A DNA stretch of 49,814 nucleotides from Companilactobacillus crustorum JCM 15951 (lineage in GTDB: Bacteria > Bacillota > Bacilli > Lactobacillales > Lactobacillaceae). This document shows, in pieces, positions 14,865-24,473 of the stretch. The position numbers were made by a program, and so were the translations under genes. The stretch spans positions 1-49,814 of the forward strand of contig NZ_AZDB01000014.1 in assembly GCF_001434585.1 (NCBI RefSeq). The letters run 5' to 3'. The notes beneath the pieces were generated by a model, which saw only the letters and a list, made by a program, of their open reading frames with translations, made no database searches and was not told the origin of the DNA. Within the stretch, counting starts at the first letter, position 1. Each line of letters starts with the position of its first letter.

Positions 14865-17513
14865 ATGAGAGAAATTGACATGGATACAAAATATAACCCC
14901 CAAGAAGTTGAAGCGGGACGTTATCAAACTTGGTTAGATGAGGAAGATTTTAAACCATCTGGCGATAAAAAAGCTAAGCCTTATTCAATCGTTATTCCAC
15001 CACCCAATATTACTGGTAAATTGCATTTGGGACATGCTTGGGATACAACAATTCAAGATACCTTAATTCGTTATAAGCGAATGCAAGGTTATGACACATT
15101 ATATCTGCCTGGTATGGATCATGCCGGAATTGCTACACAGGCTAAGGTTGAAGCTAAATTACGTGAACAAGGTGTAACTCGTTATGACCTTGGACGTGAA
15201 AAGTTCGTTGACGAAGTTTGGAAATGGAAGGATGAATTTGCTTCTATTATCAAGTCACAGTGGGGTAAATTAGGTTTATCACTTGATTATTCACGTGAAA
15301 GATTTACCTTAGATGAAGGTTTGTCAAAGGCTGTACGTAAAGTTTTCGTGAAGTTATATAACGAAGGCCTTATCTATCGTGGCGAATATATTATTAACTG
15401 GGATCCACAACTACAAACGGCTTTATCTGATATTGAAGTTATCCACAAGGATGACCAAGGTGCTTTCTATCATGTTAAATATCCATTTGCTGATGGTTCA
15501 GGTTTTATTGAAATTGCGACAACTCGTCCTGAAACTATGTTTGGTGATGTTGCTATTGCTGTTGCACCCGACGATGACCGTTATAAAGATATTGTTGGAA
15601 AAGAAGTTGTTGTACCATTAGTAAATCGTAAGATTCCAATTATTACTGATCACTATGTTGATAAGAGTTTTGGTACTGGTATGGTTAAAATTACTCCAGC
15701 TCACGATCCTAATGATTTTGCTGTCGGTAATCGTCATGACTTGAAACGTATCAACACGATGAACGCTGATGGAACAATGAATGAAAATGCTGGCAAATAT
15801 AATGGTATGGACCGTTTTGATGCCCGTAAAGCTATCGTTAAAGACTTACAAGATGATGGCGATATGATCAAGATTGAACCATATGTTCATAGTGTTGGTC
15901 ATTCAGAACGTTCTGGCGTTCAAGTTGAACCAAGACTTTCTACACAATGGTTCGTTAAGATGAAACCATTGGCTGAAATGGCCTTGAAGAATCAGCAAGG
16001 CAATGACAAAGTTAATTTTGTACCGGATCGATTTGAAGATACTTTCACACAGTGGATGGATAACGTTCATGATTGGGTTATTTCTCGTCAATTGTGGTGG
16101 GGACACCAAATTCCAGCTTGGTATAACAAACAAACTGGCGAAACATATGTTGGTGAAGAAGCTCCTAAAGATATTGAAAATTGGGAACAAGAATCAGATG
16201 TGTTAGATACATGGTTCTCTAGTGCTTTATGGCCATTTTCTACTATGGGTTGGCCTGATACTGATGCGGAAGATTATAAGCGCTATTTCCCAACTGATAC
16301 ATTGGTTACTGGTTATGATATTATTTTCTTCTGGGTTTCAAGAATGATTTTCCAAAGTTTGAAATTCACTGGTAAGAAACCGTTTGACCATGTTGTTATT
16401 CATGGGTTAATCCGTGATGAACAAGGTCGAAAGATGAGTAAGTCACTTGGTAACGGAATTGATCCAATGGACGTTATTCAAAAGTATGGTGCAGATGCCC
16501 TACGTTGGTTCTTGATGAATGGCTCAACACCTGGTCAAGATACGAGATTCAGTTATGACAAGATGGATTCAGCTTGGAACTTTATTAATAAGATTTGGAA
16601 TGCTTCACGATATGTCATCATGAATTTGGATGATGATACTCCAGCTATGGATGATTTATCGCAAGTTACAGATTACGACTTATCAGATAAGTGGATTTTG
16701 GCTAAATTGAACCATACTGTAAAAGAAGTTAATCGTTTAATGGATAACTTTGAGTTTGGCGAAGTTGGTCGTAATATGTATAACTTTATCTGGAATGATC
16801 TTTGTGACTGGTACATCGAAATGAGTAAGGCAACACTAACAGGTGACGATGAAGCTGCTAAGAAACAAAAGAAAATGATTTTGACATACGTTCTTGATCA
16901 AACTCTTCGTTTGATGCATCCAATCATGCCATTCGTTACTGAAAAAATTTGGTTAACTATGCCTCATAATGGCAAAACAATCATGCAAGCTAAGTATCCA
17001 GAATATCAAGCTAAATTAGATAATGACGAAGCTATGAATCAAATGGATGTTTTGATTGACCTAATCAAGTCATTGAGAAAGATTCGTTTGGAGGCTAATG
17101 CCCCAATGTCTAAGGCCGTTGATATTATGATCAAGCCTCAGGATGAAAGTGTTAAGACAATTATTTTGAATAATAAAGAATATATTGATCGCTTTATGCA
17201 TCCTAAGGAATTGAATGTGGCGACTGATTTGGTTGCTCCAGCATTAGCTATGACTGCTGTTACAACTAAGGCTGATCTCTATGTTCCTTTGGCTGAATTG
17301 ATAGATATTGACGAAGAAATTGCTCGTCAAAATGAAGAAATCGCTAAATTGGATAAAGAAATCATGCGAATTGACAAGAAGCTATCTAATGAAAACTTTG
17401 TTAAGAAAGCACCTGAAAAAGTTGTTAATGAACAAAAAGAAAAATTAGCTGACTATAAGTCACGTCAAGCTAAGGTTCAACAAAGAATTGAACAACTAAA
17501 AGACAACAAATAA
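14865..17513 (+). CDS. valS: Valyl-tRNA synthetase
   Basis: Class I synthetase that charges tRNA-Val and edits mischarged threonine. The HIGH-type motif is HLGH at residues 54-57, KMSKS is at 523-527, the editing domain lies between about 200 and 340, and the anticodon-binding domain follows 600. Residues from about 815 to the end ([15 protein letters not shown] and on) are the characteristic C-terminal coiled-coil arm. Length 882 is normal. ATG at 14865 sits 7 bases after TGGAGG; an upstream in-frame ATG at 14841 has no ribosome binding site. Expression is under the T-box leader. folC follows, with a weak terminator between them. Confidence 0.97.
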   Translation: MREIDMDTKYNPQEVEAGRYQTWLDEEDFKPSGDKKAKPYSIVIPPPNITGKLHLGHAWDTTIQDTLIRYKRMQGYDTLYLPGMDHAGIATQAKVEAKLREQGVTRYDLGREKFVDEVWKWKDEFASIIKSQWGKLGLSLDYSRERFTLDEGLSKAVRKVFVKLYNEGLIYRGEYIINWDPQLQTALSDIEVIHKDDQGAFYHVKYPFADGSGFIEIATTRPETMFGDVAIAVAPDDDRYKDIVGKEVVVPLVNRKIPIITDHYVDKSFGTGMVKITPAHDPNDFAVGNRHDLKRINTMNADGTMNENAGKYNGMDRFDARKAIVKDLQDDGDMIKIEPYVHSVGHSERSGVQVEPRLSTQWFVKMKPLAEMALKNQQGNDKVNFVPDRFEDTFTQWMDNVHDWVISRQLWWGHQIPAWYNKQTGETYVGEEAPKDIENWEQESDVLDTWFSSALWPFSTMGWPDTDAEDYKRYFPTDTLVTGYDIIFFWVSRMIFQSLKFTGKKPFDHVVIHGLIRDEQGRKMSKSLGNGIDPMDVIQKYGADALRWFLMNGSTPGQDTRFSYDKMDSAWNFINKIWNASRYVIMNLDDDTPAMDDLSQVTDYDLSDKWILAKLNHTVKEVNRLMDNFEFGEVGRNMYNFIWNDLCDWYIEMSKATLTGDDEAAKKQKKMILTYVLDQTLRLMHPIMPFVTEKIWLTMPHNGKTIMQAKYPEYQAKLDNDEAMNQMDVLIDLIKSLRKIRLEANAPMSKAVDIMIKPQDESVKTIILNNKEYIDRFMHPKELNVATDLVAPALAMTAVTTKADLYVPLAELIDIDEEIARQNEEIAKLDKEIMRIDKKLSNENFVKKAPEKVVNEQKEKLADYKSRQAKVQQRIEQLKDNK

Positions 17514-17534
17514 TATTTGAGTATATAATGATGA

Positions 17535-17560
17535 GGGTTGGCAATAGTCCAGCCCTTTTG
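17535..17560 (+). terminator. Hairpin after valS
   Basis: GGGTTGG pairs with CCAGCCC (one G-T wobble) across a seven-base loop and is followed by TTTTG. The T tract is short, so partial read-through into folC is plausible. Confidence 0.65.
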
Positions 17561-17586
17561 TTTAAGAAAAAATGGAGTGTTAAAAA

Positions 17587-18852
17587 TTGTTAGAAAATTA
17601 TCAGGCGGCAATTCAATATATTCACTCGTTACCGAAGTTCCATCGAACGAATGATTTAACTAATATTAAACAAGCACTGCATCGTTTAGGTGATCCACAA
17701 GATAGCTATGAAACAATTCATATTACGGGTACTAATGGCAAAGGTTCAACAACTAATTTTTTGGCGAATCTTTTGGAAGCTACTGGCCAACGTGTAGGGA
17801 TGTTTACTTCACCCTTTATTAAAGAATTTAATGAACGGATTCAAATTAATCACAAATATATTTCAAATGCTGATTTATTGGATGACGTCAACTTTATTAA
17901 GGAAAAAGTCGATGGTATTCCTTTGGCTGAGTTTGAATTTGTAACTATTTTGGGTTATTTTTATTTCCGTGGGCGTGTCGATGTCGCAGTTATTGAAGCG
18001 GGAATTGGTGCTAAACACGATAAAACGAATGTGATAATTCCGGAGCTTTCAATTATTACCTCAATTGATTTGGATCATGAACAGTTGATTGGGCCAACAA
18101 TTCAAGACATTGCAAAGGAAAAATCAGGGATCATTAAACTTCATAAACCAATTGTGACGGGAGTGCTACAAGATTCAGTTCGTGAGATTATTGAAACAAT
18201 GGCTATTAAAAAAAACAGTCCTTTATTTGAATTTGGTAAAAGTTTCGGTATAAGAAATTATAAAAATAACGATTTTAATTTATCGTTTACTTATTATGAT
18301 GATAAAGTGGTCCTTGAGGACATTTCTTGCCAGGGATTTGAAGAAACGACGGCAATGAATGCTTCAATTGCTATTCGAGCATTTCGATATTTTCAAGAGC
18401 AGCATCAGATGTTAAGCTCAAGTGAACTAATTTATCAAAATTTAGACAAGAATCATTTACCTGGAAGGGCTCAGATTGTTCAAAAGAACCCACTCATTTT
18501 AATGGATGGTGCTCATAATATTTCAGCAGTGCATAATTTAATTAATTCTTTAGCAATAAATCATGAAAATAAGGATATAATTGTTTTATACGCAGGAATG
18601 AAAGATAAAGATCGTCATAAAATTATTGAAGAATTAGCTCCTAAAGTATCGCATGTTTATATCACAAAGCTTGATATGCCAAGGTCTGCTGTGGCTAGTG
18701 ATTATAATTTAGATGATTATACTAATGTTTCCTTTATTGAAAATTATCGAAGTCAATTACAGAAAATAGTTGCAAAAATGAATTCAAAGCAATTATTAGT
18801 TATTACTGGTTCATTTTACTTAGTTTCGGACTTAGAAAACTATTTCTCGTAA
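17587..18852 (+). CDS. folC: Bifunctional folylpolyglutamate/dihydrofolate synthase
   Basis: A Mur-ligase-family enzyme that adds glutamates to folates using ATP, keeping them in the cell. The ATP loop is TGTNGKGS at residues 47-54. Further family features include TSPFIKEFNERIQIN (about 77-91), EAGIGAKHDKTNVI (about 138-151) and a C-terminal LMDGAHN (about 303-309). Length is 421. The start is TTG at 17587, with GGAG nine bases upstream; I see no ATG in a better place. valS-folC is a conserved pair in Firmicutes. radC follows 8 bp later. Confidence 0.94.
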   Translation: MLENYQAAIQYIHSLPKFHRTNDLTNIKQALHRLGDPQDSYETIHITGTNGKGSTTNFLANLLEATGQRVGMFTSPFIKEFNERIQINHKYISNADLLDDVNFIKEKVDGIPLAEFEFVTILGYFYFRGRVDVAVIEAGIGAKHDKTNVIIPELSIITSIDLDHEQLIGPTIQDIAKEKSGIIKLHKPIVTGVLQDSVREIIETMAIKKNSPLFEFGKSFGIRNYKNNDFNLSFTYYDDKVVLEDISCQGFEETTAMNASIAIRAFRYFQEQHQMLSSSELIYQNLDKNHLPGRAQIVQKNPLILMDGAHNISAVHNLINSLAINHENKDIIVLYAGMKDKDRHKIIEELAPKVSHVYITKLDMPRSAVASDYNLDDYTNVSFIENYRSQLQKIVAKMNSKQLLVITGSFYLVSDLENYFS

Positions 18853-18860
18853 TTTGAGAT

Positions 18861-19499
18861 ATGATGATAAATATAAGGGAAAGAATTTTAGCGTATGGTG
18901 TTAATAGTTTAAAAGATGAGGAACTATTGGCAGTAATTCTAGGTAATGGAACTCAAGGGAATCCTGTCATAGATCTATCGAAAAAAATCGTTTGTAATTC
19001 TAATGGTTTAGATTTGAGTTTAGAGCAATTAATGTCGTTTAATGGTATTGGTGTAGCTCAGGCTTGTAAAATCTTGGCTGCTATCGAATTGGGAACTAGA
19101 AAAATTCAAGCTGATAGTCTATCGGAAACAGTTGTTTCAGTAGATGAAATTGGTCAGCATTTAATAAAAAAAATTGGAAACGCTCCACAAGAAAAACTAG
19201 TAACTGTTTATTTGAATAATAGTTATCATGTAATAGATGAAAAAGTTGTTTTTATAAGAACAGTCGATCAGGCTACGGTTCATCCGCGAGATATTTTAAG
19301 AGAGGCCATTGGGATGTCAGCGACGCAGATAGTTGTTGCTCATAATCATCCTAATGGATCATTGATGTTTTCTAAGAATGATCAAGAGTTCTCTTTAAGA
19401 CTGAAAAAGTGCTGTCATTTAATAGGAATAAACTTAATCGATCATTTAATTATTACAAAAAAAACCTTTTCTAGTCTAAAGACTTTAAATTTAATTTAG
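18861..19499 (+). CDS. radC: RadC family protein (UPF0758, JAB/MPN domain)
   Basis: RadC-like proteins have an N-terminal helix-hairpin-helix (about residues 25-75, with SFNGIGVAQACKILAAIELG) and a JAB1/MPN domain with the metal motif VVAHNHPNG near residues 157-165 followed by the Asp in KNDQEF. The historical link to DNA repair has not held up well, so function is open. Length 212 is slightly short of the typical 225. It follows folC by 8 bp with a poor ribosome binding site (TTGAG), suggesting coupled or weak translation. The folC-radC-mreBCD order is typical of lactobacilli. Confidence 0.9.
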   Translation: MMINIRERILAYGVNSLKDEELLAVILGNGTQGNPVIDLSKKIVCNSNGLDLSLEQLMSFNGIGVAQACKILAAIELGTRKIQADSLSETVVSVDEIGQHLIKKIGNAPQEKLVTVYLNNSYHVIDEKVVFIRTVDQATVHPRDILREAIGMSATQIVVAHNHPNGSLMFSKNDQEFSLRLKKCCHLIGINLIDHLIITKKTFSSLKTLNLI

Positions 19500-19517
19500 G
19501 ATATGATTTCGTCGTAC

Positions 19518-19545
19518 TTTAAATCGTCGTTTTCTATGATATAAT
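19518..19545 (+). promoter_or_regulatory. Promoter of the mreB operon
   Basis: TATAAT at 19540-19545 is preceded by TGA, giving an extended -10, and TTTAAA at 19518-19523 is a 4/6 -35 with 16-base spacing. It begins just after the radC stop. Confidence 0.65.
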
Positions 19546-19593
19546 TTTGTTTAGCGTAAAATGTGGTGTGTACTTTAAAGGAGAGAAAATAAA

Positions 19594-20595
19594 TTGTTTG
19601 GTATTGGATCAAAGAAGCTCGGCATAGACTTGGGAACTGCAAATACTCTAGTTTATGCTGAAGGAAAAGGTATAGTTTTAAATGAACCTTCAGTTGTTGC
19701 AAAAAATAATAACACTGGAGAAATCGTTGCAGTCGGTTCTGATGCACGAGAAATGATCGGTCGTACACCTGGTAGTATTTCTGCTATTCGTCCAATGCGT
19801 GACGGTGTGATTGCTGATTATGATACAACAGCAGCGATGATGAAATATTTCATCGAAAAAACAGCTAATAATTCAAAACCTTCAGTTATGGTTTGTGTGC
19901 CAAGTGGCGTTACTGAAGTTGAAAAGAGAGCTGTTATTGAAGCTACTCAACATGCTGGAGCTCGTGAAGCATATGTGATTGAAGAACCATTTGCAGCTGC
20001 TATTGGTGCTGGACTTCCTGTTATGGATCCAACTGGTAACATGGTTGTTGATATTGGTGGTGGTACAACTGATGTTGCTACTATTTCATTAGGTGGTATC
20101 GTTTCATCACGTTCAATCCGTGTAGCCGGCGATAAGTTTGACGAGTCGATCTCTGCATATATTAAGTCAAACTTTAATCTTCAAATTGGTGAAAGAACAG
20201 CTGAGGATGTTAAAATTCAAATTGGTTCTGCATCAATTGAAAAAGCAAAAGAAATCGAATCAATGCAAATTCGTGGTAGAGATTTGGTAACTGGTCTACC
20301 TAAGACAGTTCAATTGTCTGGTGAAGATATTGCTACTGCTATTCATGAAAATGTTGAAGAGATTATTGAAACAATTAAGGAAACTCTTGAGGAGACATCT
20401 CCTGAAATTGCAGCCGATGTTATCGATCATGGTATCGTACTTACTGGTGGTGGAGCATTGTTGCATCATTTGCCAGAAGTTATTTCTGAAGCTACTGGAG
20501 TTCCCGTATTCATTGCTCAAGACCCATTAGATTGTGTGGCTATCGGTACTGGAGAATCATTGAAAAATATCGATGTGATGCGTCGCCAAAAATAA
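19594..20595 (+). CDS. mreB: Rod shape-determining protein MreB
   Basis: An actin-like filament protein that organises lateral wall growth at the membrane. Phosphate-1 loop [12 protein letters not shown] is at about residues 9-20, phosphate-2 [13 protein letters not shown] at about 153-165, and adenosine motif [11 protein letters not shown] at about 283-293. Length 333. The start is TTG at 19594, with AAAGGAGA upstream, and the very first residues [13 protein letters not shown] match the family start. It is followed by mreC and mreD, so this is the true mreB of the mreBCD operon; the paralogue at 1884-2873 is the second copy. A short hairpin with a T-run sits between mreB and mreC. Confidence 0.96.
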   Translation: MFGIGSKKLGIDLGTANTLVYAEGKGIVLNEPSVVAKNNNTGEIVAVGSDAREMIGRTPGSISAIRPMRDGVIADYDTTAAMMKYFIEKTANNSKPSVMVCVPSGVTEVEKRAVIEATQHAGAREAYVIEEPFAAAIGAGLPVMDPTGNMVVDIGGGTTDVATISLGGIVSSRSIRVAGDKFDESISAYIKSNFNLQIGERTAEDVKIQIGSASIEKAKEIESMQIRGRDLVTGLPKTVQLSGEDIATAIHENVEEIIETIKETLEETSPEIAADVIDHGIVLTGGGALLHHLPEVISEATGVPVFIAQDPLDCVAIGTGESLKNIDVMRRQK

Positions 20596-20596
20596 G

Positions 20597-20618
20597 CGGG
20601 TTAATCCCGTTTTTTTTA
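20597..20618 (+). terminator. Weak terminator or attenuator between mreB and mreC
   Basis: CGGG pairs with CCCG across TTAAT and is followed by eight T residues. The stem is only 4-5 bp, so it likely lowers rather than stops transcription into mreC, which would give more MreB than MreC and MreD. Confidence 0.55.
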
Positions 20619-20640
20619 TTTGATCTACTAGGAGGAAGCA

Positions 20641-21504
20641 ATGCAAAAGTTTTTTTCAAATAAAAAATTGATTATTTTAATGATACTTATTATTGTTACT
20701 TTTGGTCTTTTGGCGGTTACAGTCAATATTCGAGATAAAAAGAATACCCCACCATTCGTTCAACAAGTAGGTAATGATGTCGTCAGTGTAGTAGGGGGAG
20801 TTTTTGCTTACCCAACTAATGCTGTTAAAAATGCTACCTCAGAATTTTCTGATTTATATAACACTTATTCCGAGAATAAGCGACTTAAATCGAGAATTGG
20901 TGAATTAGCTCAAAATCAAGCTAAGCTAGAAGTAGTTCAAGATGAGAATAAAAAGTTAAAGCAAGAGCTTAAACTAAATGGAACTTTGACAGACTATACG
21001 ACTGTCAATGCTTCAGTTTTGTCGCGGTCACCAAGCAGTTGGCAAAGTTATTTAACGATTAATCGTGGACAAACTAGCGGAATTAAGAAGAATATGCCCG
21101 TTATGTCTGGTAAGGGTTTGATTGGTCGAGTTATTGAAGTCGACAAGATCAGTTCTAAAGTAGAATTAATTTCTACTGATAATGAATTGAATGATAAATT
21201 TGCAGCTGAAATTTCTGGAAGCAACAATAAAAACATTACAGGGGTTGTTAGTCGTTATGATAGTTCGACTGGCGATTTAGTAATGGAAAACGTTAATTCA
21301 ACGAAAGACATTAAAAAAGGCCAAAGTGTTATCACATCCGGTTTAGGTGGTTTGACACCTCGTGGATTGTATATCGGTAAAGTTTACGGAATTAAGAAGG
21401 ATAATTACGGAATGACAAATTCTGTTTATATTACTCCAGCCGCTGAATTACGTAACTTTACGGTTGTTACTGTTATTAAATCATCTGTTAGTGGTGAAAA
21501 TTAA
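20641..21504 (+). CDS. mreC: Rod shape-determining protein MreC
   Basis: A bitopic membrane protein that links cytoplasmic MreB to the extracellular penicillin-binding proteins. Residues 1-10 are basic, residues 11-29 form one membrane helix, residues 68-105 are a coiled coil (ENKRLKSRIGELAQN and on), and the rest is the extracellular beta domain with SGLGGLTPRGLYIG near residues 236-249. Length 287. ATG follows AGGAGGAA. Its stop codon TAATG overlaps the mreD start by one base, indicating translational coupling. Confidence 0.94.
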   Translation: MQKFFSNKKLIILMILIIVTFGLLAVTVNIRDKKNTPPFVQQVGNDVVSVVGGVFAYPTNAVKNATSEFSDLYNTYSENKRLKSRIGELAQNQAKLEVVQDENKKLKQELKLNGTLTDYTTVNASVLSRSPSSWQSYLTINRGQTSGIKKNMPVMSGKGLIGRVIEVDKISSKVELISTDNELNDKFAAEISGSNNKNITGVVSRYDSSTGDLVMENVNSTKDIKKGQSVITSGLGGLTPRGLYIGKVYGIKKDNYGMTNSVYITPAAELRNFTVVTVIKSSVSGEN

Positions 21505-22046
21505 TGAACATTAAAACTCGTAAGATTGTTGGACAAGTATTATTCATTTTATTTACATTTTACCTAGATGGTTTAATGAAGTGGGCCTTTTTGAATAATA
21601 TGAATCATAGCGTAGTGATAATTTTGCCACAAATAATGTTGATGGCCATTATCATGTTAACAATGCGTATTGACGATCGCAGACAGTTGATTATTTATGG
21701 GATTGTTTTTGGAGTGATGTATGATTCCTACTACTATGGGATTATTGGATTGTATACAATTCTTTTACCATTGGTAATGGTGGGAATAGATCACTTTAAA
21801 TTTTTGTTAGTTAAAAATAATATGGGTTATGAACTTTCAGTTTATTTTTTGTCGTTGACATTTTTACAGTCAGGAATTTATTTGTTAGAGCGACTGTTAC
21901 AACAGACAGATACAAATGTTTTAAATTTCATCACTTATACTTTAGGTCCAACGCTACTCTGGAATGTGGTTGTTTTCTTCATTCTCTTCATTCCGTTGGC
22001 TAATTTGTCTGAGTGGCTGATGAAATATCGGAGGGATAGTAAATGA
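21504..22046 (+). CDS. mreD: Rod shape-determining protein MreD
   Basis: A 180-residue protein with five or six predicted membrane helices, no catalytic motif, and weak primary conservation, all typical of MreD. It contains a central YGIVFGVMYDSYYYGIIGLY-like segment (about residues 67-86) matching the family D-x-x-YYG-x-x-G-x-x pattern. It works with MreC in the elongation complex. The start overlaps mreC by one base and its end overlaps minC by four bases, so mreC, mreD and minC are translationally coupled. Confidence 0.9.
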   Translation: MNIKTRKIVGQVLFILFTFYLDGLMKWAFLNNMNHSVVIILPQIMLMAIIMLTMRIDDRRQLIIYGIVFGVMYDSYYYGIIGLYTILLPLVMVGIDHFKFLLVKNNMGYELSVYFLSLTFLQSGIYLLERLLQQTDTNVLNFITYTLGPTLLWNVVVFFILFIPLANLSEWLMKYRRDSK

Positions 22047-22681
22047 GTGACATCATTTTAAAAGGTGATAAAAATGGCTTTTCAGTCATCATAGATGCTA
22101 AAGCCAACTATGATAGCGCGTTTAAGGAGCTAAAAGAATTAATTATGCGTCAAAACGTGAAATCTACCACTGAAGATGATGATGTTATTAAATTTACTAT
22201 CAAAACTGGTAATCGGCTGTTAAATGATGATCAGAAAAATTCAATTCGTGATTTTTTTGATAAATTTCCACAATTAGAGCTAAAGGATATTCAAGCTGAC
22301 GTCGAGTCTAAACAAAAAGTCGCTGAAATTTTAAAAGAAAATAAAACTAATGTTGAGTCAGGAATTGTTCGTAGTGGTCAAAAATTGGACTATGAAGGTG
22401 ATTTGATCTTCTTAGGTAATCTGCATCGAGATGCTCAAATATGTGCAACTGGTTCGGTTTACGTTTTAGGTCAAGTTAATGGAATTGTTCAAGCCGGGTA
22501 CCCTGATAAGACTGATGCGGTTGTTTTTGGCAATTTAAAAGATGTTGATCAGTTGAGAATTGCTGATGTCATAGAAATTGTAACGGATGATAATAAAGAT
22601 GATTTTCAAGCTGGAAAGTATGCTTATATTGATGATTTACATTCAATTAGCGTGGATGATTTACAAAATTATAAACGATAG
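22043..22681 (+). CDS. minC: Septum site-determining protein MinC
   Basis: MinC inhibits FtsZ ring formation away from midcell after recruitment by MinD. Residues 1-95 are the variable N-terminal FtsZ-antagonist domain; residues 108-205 are the C-terminal beta-helix, with the family's repeating pattern RSGQKLDYEGDLIFLGNLH and SVYVLGQVNGIVQAG. Length 212. Its ATG lies inside the mreD stop (ATGA overlap), behind GGAGGG. minD follows after 33 bp. No MinE or MinJ is in the window; in Gram-positives DivIVA, encoded at 37232, usually provides the polar cue. Confidence 0.92.
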   Translation: MSDIILKGDKNGFSVIIDAKANYDSAFKELKELIMRQNVKSTTEDDDVIKFTIKTGNRLLNDDQKNSIRDFFDKFPQLELKDIQADVESKQKVAEILKENKTNVESGIVRSGQKLDYEGDLIFLGNLHRDAQICATGSVYVLGQVNGIVQAGYPDKTDAVVFGNLKDVDQLRIADVIEIVTDDNKDDFQAGKYAYIDDLHSISVDDLQNYKR

Positions 22682-22714
22682 TTTAAGTGAATTAGGAAAA
22701 AGGACAGGTTAACT

Positions 22715-23512
22715 ATGGGGATATCAATAGTTGTGACTTCCGGAAAAGGCGGAGTTGGTAAGACCACCACTACAGCAAATGTCAGTACAGTTTTAGCGAG
22801 CCTTGGAAAAAAAGTCTGTATGGTTGATTTGGACATTGGTTTGAGAAATTTGGATGCGGTTATGGGATTGACCAATCGAATTGTCTATAATATTGTCGAT
22901 GTGGCCCAGCATCGAGTAGTTGTTTCTCAAGCTTTGGTCAGAGATCCACATTTCGAAGACAATTTATATCTGCTGGCTGCTTCACAGTTTGCTGATAAGT
23001 ACGTTTTGGACAAAGCTTCGGTCGGAAATATTGTCAATGAATTGAAACAACGATTTGATTTTGTGATGATCGATTGCCCAGCTGGAATTGAATATGGCTT
23101 TCAAAATGCTGTTTCTATTGCTGATGGTGCTTTAGTGGTTACTAATCCAGAGGTGGCTTCAGTAAGTGATGCTGATCGTGTAGTAGGTATTTTAGAAAAT
23201 ATGAATATGCCAATTACGCCACATTTGATTATTAACCGAATTCGTAAAAATATGATTAATGATGGAACTTCTATGAAAATTGATGATATCGTCAATCACT
23301 TAGGAATTCCCCTCCTGGGAATTGTAATTGATGAGGATAAAGTCATTGCAGCTTCTAATTCAGGCCGTACCGTGGCATTTGATTCTTACAGTGATGCTGG
23401 CAAGAGCTATCAGAATATTGCTCGGCGAATGTTGGGAGAAAGCATACCTTTGGATTTATTTAATCATACGAAAAAGGTTGGGTTTTGGGGCAAGGTGTTT
23501 GGAAGAAAATAA
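22715..23512 (+). CDS. minD: Septum site-determining ATPase MinD
   Basis: A ParA/MinD-family ATPase that binds membrane as an ATP dimer and carries MinC. The deviant Walker A is KGGVGKTT at residues 11-18, the Walker B-like strand is DFVMIDCPAGI near 114-124, and the C-terminal amphipathic membrane helix is KKVGFWGKVFGRK at residues 253-265. Length 265. ATG follows AAAAGGACAG. The last 14 bases overlap the -35 of the thiT promoter, so the operon mreBCD-minCD ends here without an obvious terminator of its own. Confidence 0.95.
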   Translation: MGISIVVTSGKGGVGKTTTTANVSTVLASLGKKVCMVDLDIGLRNLDAVMGLTNRIVYNIVDVAQHRVVVSQALVRDPHFEDNLYLLAASQFADKYVLDKASVGNIVNELKQRFDFVMIDCPAGIEYGFQNAVSIADGALVVTNPEVASVSDADRVVGILENMNMPITPHLIINRIRKNMINDGTSMKIDDIVNHLGIPLLGIVIDEDKVIAASNSGRTVAFDSYSDAGKSYQNIARRMLGESIPLDLFNHTKKVGFWGKVFGRK

Positions 23513-23527
23513 GCCTTGTGCTATAAT
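23499..23527 (+). promoter_or_regulatory. Promoter of thiT, overlapping the end of minD
   Basis: TTGGAA (23499-23504) and TATAAT (23522-23527) are spaced by 17 bases. The -35 is within minD coding sequence. Initiation near 23534 would place the TPP aptamer at the very 5' end of the transcript. Confidence 0.75.
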
Positions 23528-23548
23528 CCGTTTGTAAATGAATAAGTC

Positions 23549-23693
23549 AACACAGGGGGAGCCATTGGCTGAGAGTGAACAAAATGTTCAGACCCTTTAA
23601 ACCTGTTATGTTAATACATGCGTAGGAATAGTGTTGTTCAAGCAGAAGCTCGAACTCTCTTGTGACGACTAAAAATCAGAAGGGAGTTTTTTT
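23549..23693 (+). promoter_or_regulatory. TPP riboswitch (THI element) controlling thiT
   Basis: The aptamer has the conserved cores GGGGGAGCC (23555-23563), GGCTGAGA (23567-23574), GACCCTTT and AACCTG, then ATGCGTAGGAA; the closing helix pairs AACAC (23549-23553) with GTGTT (23631-23635). Next comes a hairpin GTTCAAGC-AGAA-GCTCGAAC (23636-23655), then a terminator whose arms are CTCTCTT (23655-23661) and AAGGGAG (23680-23686) followed by seven T. The thiT ATG begins directly after the T-run. Thiamine pyrophosphate binding is known to turn off thiamine uptake genes. Confidence 0.97.
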
Positions 23694-24275
23694 ATGACCA
23701 ATATTAGTAAAAGCAGTGATTTAATTGTCATTACTGAAGGAGCTTTGATCACTGCTTTAGCATTAGTTTTATCATTCGTTCCACATTCAACTGGAGTATC
23801 ATCGATTGAGTTTATGTATGGTTTAATACCTATGGCAATTTTTGCTTTACGTCGAGGCCTTAAAGCTGGGTTAATGGCTGGATTAGTATGGGGAATTTTA
23901 GATTTAGTCCTACGAGGCTTTAGTAATGGTGGCTTTTTAAATCCATTGCAGGGGTTTGTGGAGTATCCGCTGGCTTTTGGGGTAGTTGGTCTAATTGGAT
24001 TAGGTAGTTCAAGAGTTAAACAAGCTATTAAAAATGGTAAGAGTGCTTTGGGATTAATTATCTTTTATTCAGCTATAGGCTTCTTCGCTAAATATTTTTT
24101 CCATTTTATTGCTGGTGGTATTTATTGGGGAAGCTATGCTCCTAAAACAATGAATCCTTGGATTTATTCGTTGGTAATTAATGGTGGTAGCTTTATTGCT
24201 AATATGATTATGATGTTAGTTTTAGCAGTGATTTTGAATCGGGTATTTAAACGATTGATAGTTATTAGGGATTAA
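23694..24275 (+). CDS. thiT: Energy-coupled thiamine transporter S component ThiT
   Basis: ThiT (YuaJ) is the thiamine-binding membrane subunit of an ECF transporter and works with the shared EcfA, EcfA' and EcfT modules encoded elsewhere. It has 193 residues with six predicted membrane helices. The GLVWGILDLVLRG segment (about residues 62-74) and FAKYFFHFIAGGIYWGSYAP (about 124-143) match the family, including the Trp/Tyr/His residues that line the thiamine pocket. The TPP riboswitch upstream strongly supports the substrate. It is monocistronic and closed by the terminator at 24305. Confidence 0.95.
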   Translation: MTNISKSSDLIVITEGALITALALVLSFVPHSTGVSSIEFMYGLIPMAIFALRRGLKAGLMAGLVWGILDLVLRGFSNGGFLNPLQGFVEYPLAFGVVGLIGLGSSRVKQAIKNGKSALGLIIFYSAIGFFAKYFFHFIAGGIYWGSYAPKTMNPWIYSLVINGGSFIANMIMMLVLAVILNRVFKRLIVIRD

Positions 24276-24304
24276 TGATTTTATTGAATTTAAATTTGTA
24301 GAGG

Positions 24305-24345
24305 AAGAACCAATGACTATAATATGAAAAGTCATTGGTTCTTTT
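24305..24345 (+). terminator. Terminator of thiT, 14-bp stem
   Basis: AAGAACCAATGACT (24305-24318) pairs perfectly with 24330-24343 over an 11-base loop and ends in four T residues. It differs from the stem at 9308-9346 only by one base pair, T-A there and C-G here. Confidence 0.85.
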
Positions 24346-24473
24346 GGTTTTTAAAAGCTTAAATTAAACAACAGTTACCTTTTAGCTTAGAACAAAGATT
24401 GAAATTGATTCAGCTATGAATAACTGTGTTATATTTCAAGTCGCACTTACAGCCTCCAGAAAAATTGTAAAAC
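24346..24473. other. Intergenic stretch without a recognised gene
   Basis: Between the thiT terminator and the DUF4044 terminator I see no open frame with a ribosome binding site. There is a long-range complementarity, ACAGTTA near 24372 with TAACTGT near 24421 and TAGCT with AGCTA inside it, which could fold the stretch as one imperfect hairpin. No function is supported. Confidence 0.4.
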
